Source: Actinacidiphila epipremni
GTDB lineage: Bacteria > Actinomycetota > Actinomycetes > Streptomycetales > Streptomycetaceae
Length of the DNA: 64,000 bases
Reading direction: 5' to 3'
Assembly: GCF_012034175.1 (NCBI RefSeq)
Contig: NZ_JAATEJ010000032.1
Location: forward strand, 22,274 to 86,273
The translations under genes and the position numbers were made by a program. Below, one piece after another: positions 40,593 to 49,142 of the stretch (its first letter is position 1; each line of letters opens with the position of its first letter). A model generated the notes under the pieces. The model saw nothing but the letters and a program-made list of their open reading frames with translations. It was not told the origin of the DNA and did no database searches.

Positions 40593-41132
40593 CTACTTAC
40601 CAGCCTTTCCGACCTTGCGGCGGATGACCTCGCCGGCGTACTTGACGCCCTTGGCCTTGTACGGGTCGGGCTTGCGCAGCTTGCGGATGTTCGCCGCGAC
40701 CTCGCCCACCTTCTGCTTGTCGATGCCCTCGACGGAGAACTTCACCGGGGACTCGACCTTGAAGGAGATCCCCTCGGGGGCCTCGACGAGAATCGGGTGG
40801 CTGTAGCCCAGCGCGAACTCCAGGTTGGAGCCCTTGGCCTGGACGCGGTAGCCGACACCGCTGATCTCGAGCTGCTTGCTGTAGCCCGCGGTCACGCCGG
40901 TGATCATGTTCGCCACCAGCGTGCGGGACAGGCCGTGCAGGGCCTTCGAGACACGCTCGTCGTTGGGGCGGGTGACCAGCAGGGTGCCGTCCTCGCCCTT
41001 GGCGATCTCGATCGGCGCGGCAACGGTGTGGGTGAGCGAGCCCTTGGGGCCCTTCACCGCGACCGTGCGGCCGTCGATGGTGACGTCCACTCCGGCGGGA
41101 ACCGAGATGGGCAGCTTGCCGATGCGCGACAT
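40593..41132 (-). CDS. rplF: 50S ribosomal protein L6
   Basis: A 179-residue uL6 with two related domains. MSRIGKLPISVPAGVDVTID, then VKGPKGSLTH, and in domain 2 GYRVQAKGSNLEFALGYSHP and RKLRKPDPYKAKGVKYAGE. Normal spc position between rpsH and rplR. Confidence 0.97.
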   Translation of the reverse strand: MSRIGKLPISVPAGVDVTIDGRTVAVKGPKGSLTHTVAAPIEIAKGEDGTLLVTRPNDERVSKALHGLSRTLVANMITGVTAGYSKQLEISGVGYRVQAKGSNLEFALGYSHPILVEAPEGISFKVESPVKFSVEGIDKQKVGEVAANIRKLRKPDPYKAKGVKYAGEVIRRKVGKAGK

Positions 41133-41153
41133 TGCTTTACCTCGCTTTCCCGG

Positions 41154-41552
41154 TTACCAGACGTAGGCGAGGACTTCCCCACCCACGCCCTTCTTCTGAG
41201 CCTGCTGGCCGGTGAGCAGCCCGTGCGACGTGGAGATGATCGCCACGCCGAGGCCGCCGAGCACCTTCGGCAGGTTGGTGGACTTTGCGTAGACCCGCAG
41301 ACCCGGCTTGCTGATCCGCTTGATGCCGGCGATCGAGCGCTCGCGGTTCGGGCCGAACTTCAGCTCGAGGACGAGGTTCTTGCCGACCTCCGCCTCCTCG
41401 ACCTTCCAGGCCGTGATGTAGCCCTCCTGCTGGAGGATCTCCGCGATGTGCGACTTGATCTTGCTGAACGGCATCACGACGTCGTCGTGGTATGCCGAGT
41501 TCGCGTTCCGCAGACGGGTCAGCATGTCTGCGATGGGGTCGGTCATGGTCAT
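41154..41552 (-). CDS. rpsH: 30S ribosomal protein S8
   Basis: A 132-residue uS8 that binds 16S h21 and represses the spc operon in E. coli. MTMTDPIADMLTRLRNANSA; PFSKIKSHIAEILQQEGYIT; the conserved GVAIISTSHGLLTGQQAQKK. The ATG at 41552 is used; 41546 (MTDPIAD) is an alternative. A 212-base non-coding gap separates it from rpsN. Confidence 0.97.
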   Translation of the reverse strand: MTMTDPIADMLTRLRNANSAYHDDVVMPFSKIKSHIAEILQQEGYITAWKVEEAEVGKNLVLELKFGPNRERSIAGIKRISKPGLRVYAKSTNLPKVLGGLGVAIISTSHGLLTGQQAQKKGVGGEVLAYVW

Positions 41553-41764
41553 GAGGTGGCCCTGGGCCTCTCTCGCCGGGGTTTCCTGGTGCTCCGTCCT
41601 TCTCCCCCGGGGTGAACCGGGGACGGGTGCGGTGCGGTGGACCTACGGCGTAGTAAGTCGATGCGGGCGGCGGGCGCCCAACCCTTCTACCCTACGGGAT
41701 GAAAGGGCAGGCACTCGCCGACCAACTGCTTACCGAGAGTTCCTGGTGGTCCCGGGAACCGGGA
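41553..41764. other. rpsN-rpsH intergenic leader
   Basis: 212 bases, unusually long for the middle of the spc operon. It contains a small CCCCGG/CCGGGG hairpin near 41608-41625, and an inverted pair TCCTGGT (41741-41747) / ACCAGGA (41768-41774) that spans the rpsN stop. No gene seen; a possible S8 target or processing site (inference). Confidence 0.4.
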
Positions 41765-41950
41765 TTACCAGGAGCTCTTGGTCACGCCCGGCAGCTCGCC
41801 GCGGTGGGCCATCTCACGAAGGCACACCCGGCACAGGCCGAACTTGCGGTAGACGGAGTGCGGCCGGCCACAGCGCTGGCAGCGGTTGTAGGCGCGCACC
41901 GCGAACTTGGGCTTGCGAGCGGCCTTGGAAATCAGTGCCTTCTTCGCCAC
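41765..41950 (-). CDS. rpsN: 30S ribosomal protein S14, zinc type (S14Z)
   Basis: A 61-residue uS14 of the short zinc form. GTG 41950 gives VAKKALISKAARKPKF; the zinc ribbon is CQRCG...LCRVC, followed by LREMAHRGELPGVTKSSW. 2 bases after rplE. Many actinomycetes also carry a long zinc-free S14 elsewhere that replaces it when zinc is scarce. Confidence 0.97.
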   Translation of the reverse strand: MAKKALISKAARKPKFAVRAYNRCQRCGRPHSVYRKFGLCRVCLREMAHRGELPGVTKSSW

Positions 41951-41952
41951 GG

Positions 41953-42525
41953 TCAGTTCTCCCTGAACGGAAAGCCGAGGTGACGCAGCAGGGCACGGCC
42001 CTCGTCGTCGGTGGTCGCCGTGGTGACCACGGTGATGTCCATGCCCCGGACCCGGTCGATCTTGTCCTGGTCGATCTCGTGGAACATGACCTGCTCCGTG
42101 AGACCGAAGGTGTAGTTGCCCCGGCCGTCGAACTGCTTGGGGGACAGACCCCGGAAGTCGCGGATACGCGGCAGCGCCAGCGACAGCAGCCGGTCCAGGA
42201 ACTCCCACATCCGGTCGCCGCGCAGCGTGACGTGCGCACCGATCGGCTGGCCCTCGCGCAGCTTGAACTGGGCGATGGACTTGCGGGCCTTGGTGACCTG
42301 CGGCTTCTGGCCGGTGATCGTGGCGAGGTCGCGGATGGCGCCCTCGATCAGCTTGGAGTCGCGGGCGGCGTCGCCCACACCCATGTTGACCACGATCTTG
42401 GTCAGACCGGGGATCTGCATGACGTTCTCGTAGGAGAACTGGTCACGCAGCTTGCCCGCGATCTCCTCGCGGTAGCGCGTCTTGAGACGCGGCGCGATAC
42501 GCGTGGTTTCGGTGGCGGTGCTCAT
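41953..42525 (-). CDS. rplE: 50S ribosomal protein L5
   Basis: A 190-residue uL5, 5S rRNA-binding central-protuberance protein. PRLKTRYREEIAGKLRDQF, IPGLTKIVVNMGVGDAARDS, AGQKP-type TGQKPQVTKARKSIAQFKLR, and MDITVVTTATTDDEGRALLR near the end. Start shares a base with the rplX stop. Confidence 0.97.
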   Translation of the reverse strand: MSTATETTRIAPRLKTRYREEIAGKLRDQFSYENVMQIPGLTKIVVNMGVGDAARDSKLIEGAIRDLATITGQKPQVTKARKSIAQFKLREGQPIGAHVTLRGDRMWEFLDRLLSLALPRIRDFRGLSPKQFDGRGNYTFGLTEQVMFHEIDQDKIDRVRGMDITVVTTATTDDEGRALLRHLGFPFREN

Positions 42526-42848
42526 CAGATGTCCTCACCGGTCCGCTTGGCAACGCGGATCTTGTTGCCCTCGTCGTCGAAGCGGTAGCCGACGCGGGTC
42601 ACGACCTTCTTGCCGTCCTTCTCCACGACCAGCTGGACGTTGCTGACGTGGATCGGCGCCTCGGTGGTGATGATGCCGCCGGTCTTCGAACCGCGGTCGG
42701 TCTGCCCGGCCTTGGTGTGCTTCTTGACCCGGTTGACACCCTCGACGAGGACCCGGTCCTGAGCGGGGTAGGCCACGATGACCTTGCCCTGCTTGCCCTT
42801 GTCCTTGCCGGTGATGACCTGGACCAGGTCGCCCTTCTTGATCTTCAT
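42525..42848 (-). CDS. rplX: 50S ribosomal protein L24
   Basis: A 107-residue uL24 with a KOW motif (KIKKGDLVQVITGKDKGKQG), then VEGVNRVKKHTKAGQTDRGS. Located 3 bases after rplN in the standard spc order. Confidence 0.97.
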   Translation of the reverse strand: MKIKKGDLVQVITGKDKGKQGKVIVAYPAQDRVLVEGVNRVKKHTKAGQTDRGSKTGGIITTEAPIHVSNVQLVVEKDGKKVVTRVGYRFDDEGNKIRVAKRTGEDI

Positions 42849-42851
42849 CGG

Positions 42852-43220
42852 TTACAGCACCTCCGGCGCGAGCGAGACGATCTTCATGAACTTCTTCTCG
42901 CGCAGCTCACGGCCCACGGGGCCGAAGATACGGGTGCCGCGGGGGTCGCCGTCGTTCTTGAGGATGACGGCGGCGTTCTCGTCGAACCGGATGTACGAAC
43001 CGTCGGCGCGCCGGCGCTCCTTGACGGTCCGGACGACGACCGCCTTGACGACCTCGCCCTTCTTCACGTTGCCACCGGGGATCGCATCCTTGACGGTGGC
43101 GACGATGACGTCACCGATTCCCGCGTAGCGGCGGCCCGAGCCACCGAGAACACGGATGCAAAGGATCTCCTTGGCACCAGTGTTGTCGGCGACCCGAAGC
43201 CGCGACTCCTGCTGGATCAC
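42852..43220 (-). CDS. rplN: 50S ribosomal protein L14
   Basis: A 122-residue uL14, MIQQESRLRVADNTGAKEIL, RYAGIGDVIVATVKDAIPGG and GPVGRELREKKFMKIVSLAP. First gene of the spc block: two tandem hairpins separate it from rpsQ. Confidence 0.97.
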   Translation of the reverse strand: MIQQESRLRVADNTGAKEILCIRVLGGSGRRYAGIGDVIVATVKDAIPGGNVKKGEVVKAVVVRTVKERRRADGSYIRFDENAAVILKNDGDPRGTRIFGPVGRELREKKFMKIVSLAPEVL

Positions 43221-43254
43221 GTCTATCTCCTGTGTGTCGCGTCGGTTCCCGGCG

Positions 43255-43279
43255 GGCCACGCACCGGGGGTGCGTGGCC
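43255..43279 (-). terminator. Second hairpin at the rpsQ-rplN junction
   Basis: Perfect 11-bp arms GGCCACGCACC / GGTGCGTGGCC with loop GGG, 35 bases before the rplN ATG. Confidence 0.65.
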
Positions 43280-43301
43280 ACGCCGAGCCTGACGGAACGG
43301 G

Positions 43302-43323
43302 CCTGAGCGGATACCCGCTCAGG
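43302..43323 (-). terminator. First hairpin at the rpsQ-rplN junction
   Basis: Perfect 9-bp arms CCTGAGCGG / CCGCTCAGG with loop ATAC, 13 bases past the rpsQ stop. With the next hairpin it marks the S10/spc operon boundary. Confidence 0.7.
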
Positions 43324-43335
43324 GATTACTCGGCC

Positions 43336-43620
43336 TTACTTGGCCTTCTCAAGGATCTCCACGACGCGCCACCGCTTCGTGGCGGACAGCGGCCGGGTCT
43401 CCATCAGGAGGACGCGGTCGCCGATGCCGGCGGCGTTCTGCTCGTCGTGCGCCTTCAGCTTGTTGGTGCGACGGATGACCTTGCCGTACAGCGCGTGCTT
43501 GACACGGTCCTCGACGGCGACGACGACGGTCTTGTCCATCTTGTCGCTGACGACCAGACCCTCGCGGGTCTTGCGGAAGCCGCGCTCGGGGCTGTTCTCA
43601 GTCACGTTGTTCTCACTCAT
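43336..43620 (-). CDS. rpsQ: 30S ribosomal protein S17
   Basis: A 94-residue uS17 with an OB fold: GFRKTREGLVVSDKMDKTVV, EDRVKHALYGKVIRRTNKLK and GDRVLLMETRPLSATKRWRV. A 14-residue N-terminal extension (MSENNVTENSPERG). Last gene of the S10 block. Confidence 0.97.
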   Translation of the reverse strand: MSENNVTENSPERGFRKTREGLVVSDKMDKTVVVAVEDRVKHALYGKVIRRTNKLKAHDEQNAAGIGDRVLLMETRPLSATKRWRVVEILEKAK

Positions 43621-43853
43621 CAGGCGCTCTCCACCGTCTCCACCGTCTCGATGCCCAGCTCGCGCTCACGCATCAGGGTGTAGATCCGGGCGATCTCCTT
43701 GCGGACGACCCTGAGCCGGCTGTTGTTCTCAAGCTGCCCGGTGGCCGCCTGGAAGCGGAGGTTGAACAGCTCCTCCTTGGCCTCACGCAGCTTCGCGACG
43801 AGCTCCTCGTCGCCGAGCTGGCGCAGCTCGGTCACCTTGGTACCGGCGGCCAT
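43620..43853 (-). CDS. rpmC: 50S ribosomal protein L29
   Basis: A 77-residue uL29 helical hairpin near the tunnel exit: MAAGTKVTELRQLGDEELVA, then LREAKEELFNLRFQAATGQL and KEIARIYTLMRERELG. The ATG at 43853 is preferred (TGATG overlap with rplP); the GTG at 43856 would add one residue. Confidence 0.96.
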   Translation of the reverse strand: MAAGTKVTELRQLGDEELVAKLREAKEELFNLRFQAATGQLENNSRLRVVRKEIARIYTLMRERELGIETVETVESA

Positions 43854-44272
43854 CACGCCTCACCTGCCTCGCGCCGCACGATGCGGCACTTCATCGGAAG
43901 CTTGTGCGCGGCGCGGGTGAGCGCCTCGCGGGCAACCTTCTCGTTCGGGAACGACAGCTCGAACATCACCCGGCCGGGCTTGACGTTCGCGACCCACCAC
44001 TCCGGGGAGCCCTTACCGGAACCCATGCGGGTCTCGGCCGGCTTCTTGGTGAGCGGGCGGTCCGGGTAGATGTTGATCCAGACCTTGCCGCCACGCTTGA
44101 TGTGCCGGGTGATGGAGATACGAGCGGACTCGATCTGCCGGTTGGTCACATACGCGGGGGTCACGGCCTGCAGGCCGAACTCGCCGAACGCCAGCTCGGT
44201 GCCGCCCTTGGCCATGCCGTCGCGCTTGGGGTGGTGCTGCTTGCGGTGCTTGACCCTGCGGGGGATCAGCAT
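43853..44272 (-). CDS. rplP: 50S ribosomal protein L16
   Basis: A 139-residue uL16 near the A-site tRNA elbow. MLIPRRVKHRKQHHPKRDG, AFGEFGLQAVTPAYVTNRQI, RIFPDRPLTKKPAETRMGSG-type block (NIYPDRPLTKKPAETRMG) and KLPMKCRIVRREAGEA. Confidence 0.97.
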   Translation of the reverse strand: MLIPRRVKHRKQHHPKRDGMAKGGTELAFGEFGLQAVTPAYVTNRQIESARISITRHIKRGGKVWINIYPDRPLTKKPAETRMGSGKGSPEWWVANVKPGRVMFELSFPNEKVAREALTRAAHKLPMKCRIVRREAGEA

Positions 44273-44277
44273 TGAAC

Positions 44278-45108
44278 TCAGCCTTCCGTTCCGGGGGTCT
44301 CCGCGGCCGGGGCCTCAGCGGCGGGAGCCTCAGCCTTGGGGGCCTGGGCGCCTTCCGTCTGGGGACGACGGCCGCGTCCACCGCGCTCGCCACCGCGGCG
44401 CTGCGGACGCTCGTTGCCGGCGCCGCCACGGGCCGGACGGTTGCCCGCCCGGGCCGCCGCGTTGTCGGCGCGGACCTCGGCGATGTTCTTGACGTCGCCC
44501 TTGTAGATCCAGACCTTCACACCGATACGGCCGAAGGTGGTCTTGGCCTCGAAGAAGCCGTAGTCCACGTTGGCGCGCAGGGTGTGCAGCGGCACGCGTC
44601 CCTCGCGGTAGAACTCCGAGCGGGACATCTCGGCGCCGCCGAGGCGGCCACCGCACTGGATCTTGATTCCCTTGGCGCCGGCCTTCAGCGTGCCCTGCAT
44701 GCTCTTGCGCATGGCACGGCGGAAGGAGACGCGGGAGGACAGCTGCTCGGCGACGGCCTGGGCCACCAGCTGGGCGTCCATCTCGGGGTTCTTGACCTCG
44801 AGGATGTTCAGCTGGACCTGCTTGCCGGTCAGCTTCTCCAGGTCGCCGCGGATCCGGTCGGCCTCCGCGCCGCGGCGCCCGATGACGATGCCCGGGCGGG
44901 CGGTGTGGATGTCGACGCGGACGCGGTCGCGGGTGCGCTCGATCTCCACCTTGGAGATGCCGGCCCGCTCCATGCCCTGCGTCATCATCCGGCGGATGGC
45001 GACGTCTTCCTTGACGTAGTCCTTGTACAGCTTGTCGGCGTACCAGCGGGACTTGAAGTCCGTGGTCACACCGAGCCGGAACCCGTACGGGTTAACCTTC
45101 TGGCCCAT
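44278..45108 (-). CDS. rpsC: 30S ribosomal protein S3
   Basis: A 276-residue uS3 at the mRNA entry. MGQKVNPYGFRLGVTTDFKS, the KH domain (ARPGIVIGRRGAEADRIRGD) and the C-terminal SGRLGGAEMSR-type block (QCGGRLGGAEMSRSEFYREG). A disordered Arg/Gly then Ala/Pro-rich tail of about 60 residues (GGERGGRGRRPQTEGAQAP) extends beyond the E. coli length, as in other actinomycetes. Confidence 0.97.
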   Translation of the reverse strand: MGQKVNPYGFRLGVTTDFKSRWYADKLYKDYVKEDVAIRRMMTQGMERAGISKVEIERTRDRVRVDIHTARPGIVIGRRGAEADRIRGDLEKLTGKQVQLNILEVKNPEMDAQLVAQAVAEQLSSRVSFRRAMRKSMQGTLKAGAKGIKIQCGGRLGGAEMSRSEFYREGRVPLHTLRANVDYGFFEAKTTFGRIGVKVWIYKGDVKNIAEVRADNAAARAGNRPARGGAGNERPQRRGGERGGRGRRPQTEGAQAPKAEAPAAEAPAAETPGTEG

Positions 45109-45455
45109 TACCGGGTCCCTTCCTTGCTGGCGACGACCACGGTGATGTGGCTGGTGCGCTTGCGGATCCGGTAGGCACGGCCCTGGGCGCGCGGCCGGAA
45201 CCGCTTCAGGGTCGGACCCTCGTCCACGTACGCCTCGCTGACGTACAGCGAGTTCGCGTCCGTGTGGTCGTAGTTGTGCGCCGCGTTGGCGATGGCGCTG
45301 TCGAGCACCTTGCCGACCGGCTCGCTCGCGGCCTGCGGGGTGAAACGCAGGACCGCCTGAGCCTCCGTGGCGTTCATGCCACGGATGAGGTCCACCACGC
45401 GGCGGGCCTTCATGGGCGTGACACGGATGTACCGCGCCTGGGCCCTGGCTTCCAT
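45108..45455 (-). CDS. rplV: 50S ribosomal protein L22
   Basis: A 115-residue uL22 lining the exit tunnel. ATG 45455 (MEARAQARYIRVTPMKARRV) has GGGACG upstream; the tunnel-hairpin sequence RFRPRAQGRAYRIRKRTSHI is intact. Confidence 0.97.
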   Translation of the reverse strand: MEARAQARYIRVTPMKARRVVDLIRGMNATEAQAVLRFTPQAASEPVGKVLDSAIANAAHNYDHTDANSLYVSEAYVDEGPTLKRFRPRAQGRAYRIRKRTSHITVVVASKEGTR

Positions 45456-45501
45456 GGTCGTCCCTTCAGTGTCTGTCTTCGTCGTCACGGTTTCAGCCCG
45501 C

Positions 45502-45783
45502 TCAGCGACGCCGCGACTTGCGGTCGTCCTTCTCGTGCCCGCGGAAAGTGCGGGTCGGTGCGAACTCGCCGAGCTTGTGGCCGACCATCGACTCAGTGAC
45601 GAACACCGGGACGTGCTTACGCCCGTCGTGCACCGCGATCGTGTGGCCGAGCATCGCCGGGATGATCATCGAGCGGCGGGACCAGGTCTTGATGACGTTC
45701 TTGGTGCCGGCTTCGTTCTGGACATCCACCTTCTTGATCAGGTGGTCGTCGACGAAGGGCCCCTTCTTGAGACTGCGCGGCAT
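45502..45783 (-). CDS. rpsS: 30S ribosomal protein S19
   Basis: A 93-residue uS19 of the head: MPRSLKKGPFVDDHLIKKVD, WSRRSMIIPAMLGHTIAVHD and KLGEFAPTRTFRGHEKDDRK. 11 bases after rplB. Confidence 0.97.
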   Translation of the reverse strand: MPRSLKKGPFVDDHLIKKVDVQNEAGTKNVIKTWSRRSMIIPAMLGHTIAVHDGRKHVPVFVTESMVGHKLGEFAPTRTFRGHEKDDRKSRRR

Positions 45784-45794
45784 CTGACCCGCTC

Positions 45795-46631
<837 letters not shown>

Positions 46632-46675
46632 TTCTCAGTCCTCGGAATATTCCGGACTTCAATCGGCCGGCTCCC

Positions 46676-47002
46676 TTAGGAGACCGGGCCGCCGAAGATG
46701 TCGATTCGGTCGCCCTCGGCGAGGGTCACGATGGCGCGCTTGGTGTTGGCGCGCTTGCCGAAACCGGTGCGGGTGCGCTTGCGCTTGCCCTGCCGGTTGA
46801 TCGTGTTGACCCCGGTGACCTTGACCTGGAAGACCGTCTCGACGGCCTGCTTGATCTGGGTCTTGTTGGCGCGCGGGTCGACGACGAAGGTGTACTTGTT
46901 CTCGTCGAGCAGCGCGTAGCTCTTCTCGGAGACCACGGGCTTGATCAGCAGGTCACGGGGGTCCGTGAAGGTCTTGCTGGTGATCTCGGTCTGCTCGGCC
47001 AT
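46676..47002 (-). CDS. rplW: 50S ribosomal protein L23
   Basis: A 108-residue uL23, docking site at the tunnel exit for trigger factor and SRP. DPRDLLIKPVVSEKSYALLD, FVVDPRANKTQIKQAVETVF and the basic loop RQGKRKRTRTGFGKRANTKR. Start shares a base with the rplD stop. Confidence 0.97.
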   Translation of the reverse strand: MAEQTEITSKTFTDPRDLLIKPVVSEKSYALLDENKYTFVVDPRANKTQIKQAVETVFQVKVTGVNTINRQGKRKRTRTGFGKRANTKRAIVTLAEGDRIDIFGGPVS

Positions 47003-47658
47003 CAGGCGTCGCTCCCTTCCAGCTCGGCCTCGGCCGCACCGGAACCGGTGAAGCGGTCGAACGCGCTCTTGGTGAAGACCACGTCGTCCGAGACGAGCAC
47101 GTCGTACGTGTTCAGCTGGCCGGCCTCCAGGATGTGCACCTGGGGCAGGTTGCGGGCCGACAGCCACGCGGCCTCGTCGGACCGCTCGATGACCAGCAGC
47201 AGGTTCTTGCGCTCGCTGATCTTGCCGAGCAGCGTCCTGGCGGCCTTCGTCGAGGGCGCCTCGCCCTCGACCACGCCGGTGACGACGTGGATGCGGTTGT
47301 GGCGCGCCCGGTCGGTCAGGGCTCCGCGCAGCGCGGCCCGGATCATCTTCTTGGGCGTGCGCTGCGAGTAGTCGCGCGGCACGGGGCCGTGCACGACGCC
47401 ACCGCCGGCGAACTGCGGGGCGCGGGTCGAGCCCTGACGGGCGCGGCCGGTGCCCTTCTGCCGGTACGGCTTCTTGCCACCGCCGCGGACCTCGCCGCGC
47501 GTCTTGACCTTGTGCGTGCCCTGGCGGGCGGCGGCCAGCTGCGCGACGACGACCTGGTGGATCAGCGGGATGCTGACCTTGGCGTCGAAGATCTCAGCCG
47601 GGAGCTCGACGGTCCCGGTGGTGTCGCCGGACGGCGACAGGATGTCAATGGTGCTCAT
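47002..47658 (-). CDS. rplD: 50S ribosomal protein L4
   Basis: A 218-residue uL4, tunnel constriction protein and in E. coli the S10-operon autoregulator. The extended loop is GTHKVKTRGEVRGGGKKPYR-QKGTGRARQG. A short acidic tail (AAEAELEGSDA) ends it. Confidence 0.97.
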   Translation of the reverse strand: MSTIDILSPSGDTTGTVELPAEIFDAKVSIPLIHQVVVAQLAAARQGTHKVKTRGEVRGGGKKPYRQKGTGRARQGSTRAPQFAGGGVVHGPVPRDYSQRTPKKMIRAALRGALTDRARHNRIHVVTGVVEGEAPSTKAARTLLGKISERKNLLLVIERSDEAAWLSARNLPQVHILEAGQLNTYDVLVSDDVVFTKSAFDRFTGSGAAEAELEGSDA

Positions 47659-47663
47659 ATCCT

Positions 47664-48308
47664 TCAGGCCCCCTTGGCCGCGGTGCGGACCAGGACGAGG
47701 CCGCCGTTCGGACCAGGAACCGCGCCCTTGATCAGCAGCAGGCCCTTCTCCGCGTCAACGGCGTGGACGGTCAGGTTCTGGGTGGTGACCCGCTCGTTGC
47801 CCATGCGGCCCGCCATGCGCAGGCCCTTGAACACGCGGCCCGGGGTGGCGCAGCCGCCGATGGAGCCGGGCGAGCGGTGCTTGCGCTGCACGCCGTGGCC
47901 GGCGCCGAGGCCCTTGAAGTTGTGGCGCTTCATGACACCGGCGAAGCCCTTGCCCTTGCTCTTGCCGGTCACGTCGACCTTGACGCCGGCCTCGAACACC
48001 TCGGCGGTGATCTCCTGGCCGAGGGTGTACTCGGCGGCGTCGGAGGTGCGCAGCTCCACCAGGTGGCGGCGCGGGGTGACGTCGGCCTTGGCGAAGTGGC
48101 CCTTGAGGGGCTTGTTCACCTTGCGCGGGTCGATCTCGCCGAAGGCGATCTGCACCGACTCGTAACCGTCGGTGGCGTTGGTGCGGACCTGGGTCACGAC
48201 GTTCGGACCGGCCTTGACGACGGTCACCGGGACGACACGGTTGTTCTCGTCCCAGACCTGGGTCATGCCGAGCTTCTCGCCCAGGATGCCCTTGATCTGC
48301 TTGGTCAT
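47664..48308 (-). CDS. rplC: 50S ribosomal protein L3
   Basis: A 214-residue uL3. MTKQIKGILGEKLGMTQVWD, GKSKGKGFAGVMKRHNFKGL and the central-extension block HRSPGSIGGCATPGRVFKGL approaching the peptidyl-transferase centre. Confidence 0.97.
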   Translation of the reverse strand: MTKQIKGILGEKLGMTQVWDENNRVVPVTVVKAGPNVVTQVRTNATDGYESVQIAFGEIDPRKVNKPLKGHFAKADVTPRRHLVELRTSDAAEYTLGQEITAEVFEAGVKVDVTGKSKGKGFAGVMKRHNFKGLGAGHGVQRKHRSPGSIGGCATPGRVFKGLRMAGRMGNERVTTQNLTVHAVDAEKGLLLIKGAVPGPNGGLVLVRTAAKGA

Positions 48309-48322
48309 CTTCTCCGCGCCTC

Positions 48323-48631
48323 TCAGAGCTTGATCTCGATGTCGACGCCGGCCGGCAGGTCCAGGCGCATCAGCGAGTCAACGGTCTTGGGCGTCGGGTC
48401 GAGGATGTCGATCAGGCGCTTGTGCGTGCGCATCTCGAAGTGCTCGCGCGAGTCCTTGTACTTGTGCGGCGACTTGATGACGCAGTACACGTTCTTCTCA
48501 GTGGGCAGCGGCACCGGGCCCGCGACCTGCGCACCGGTACGGGTCACCGTCTCGACGATCTTCTTCGCCGAGGAGTCGATGACCTCGTGGTCGTAGGCCT
48601 TGAGCCGGATGCGGATCTTCTGTCCCGCCAT
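48323..48631 (-). CDS. rpsJ: 30S ribosomal protein S10
   Basis: A 102-residue uS10: MAGQKIRIRLKAYDHEVIDS, GPVPLPTEKNVYCVIKSPHK, REHFEMRTHKRLIDILDPTP. First gene of the S10 operon; the str operon (rpsL, fusA, tuf) is not adjacent. Confidence 0.98.
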   Translation of the reverse strand: MAGQKIRIRLKAYDHEVIDSSAKKIVETVTRTGAQVAGPVPLPTEKNVYCVIKSPHKYKDSREHFEMRTHKRLIDILDPTPKTVDSLMRLDLPAGVDIEIKL

Positions 48632-49142
48632 GGCTACTCCGTAGTCCTTGTCTCTTCTCAGCTCTTGACATCCGCTTGCTCCGACCCACGCGGTCGGGCG
48701 TGTCGCGCCCCTCGCACAGGGTTTCCCGCAGCCGGGATTCCCTAGAGCCAGGGGTTTGCGTGGGAGAAGTCACCCACCGGATGCCTGGTCGGCCCCGCAC
48801 TGACGCTTCCCGGAAGATTCCCGTACGTCCGCCCCAGCGCTGCCACCTGGGCAGTTGGCGCGACGAGTACTGTGGGACTCGCTTCCGGTCCCCCCGACGG
48901 GAGGCGCGCAGCATCGGCGCTCGACCGAGCAACTTGAGTAGTCTGCCATACGCCCCACATCGGGCGCCAATCGAGCCGGGTAGCTTACCCCTCCGTGTCG
49001 GGGGCGCAAACGCGGCCGACGGCCGACGGCACTCGAACGTCCGGTGAACGGCTCACCAAGCAATGGGCAACCAATCGCATGGCAGGGTGGTCGAACCCCA
49101 TACGCCACACCGCCCGCAGCCAGCGAACAGAAGGGCCCGCTC
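48632..49142. other. S10 operon leader and divergent intergenic region
   Basis: 511 bases between divergent rpsJ and the acyltransferase gene. It must hold the S10 operon promoter and leader. I see a short AT-richer patch around 48930-48965, but no confident -35/-10 pair, and no hairpin strong enough to call. Open frames here are composition artefacts. Confidence 0.5.
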
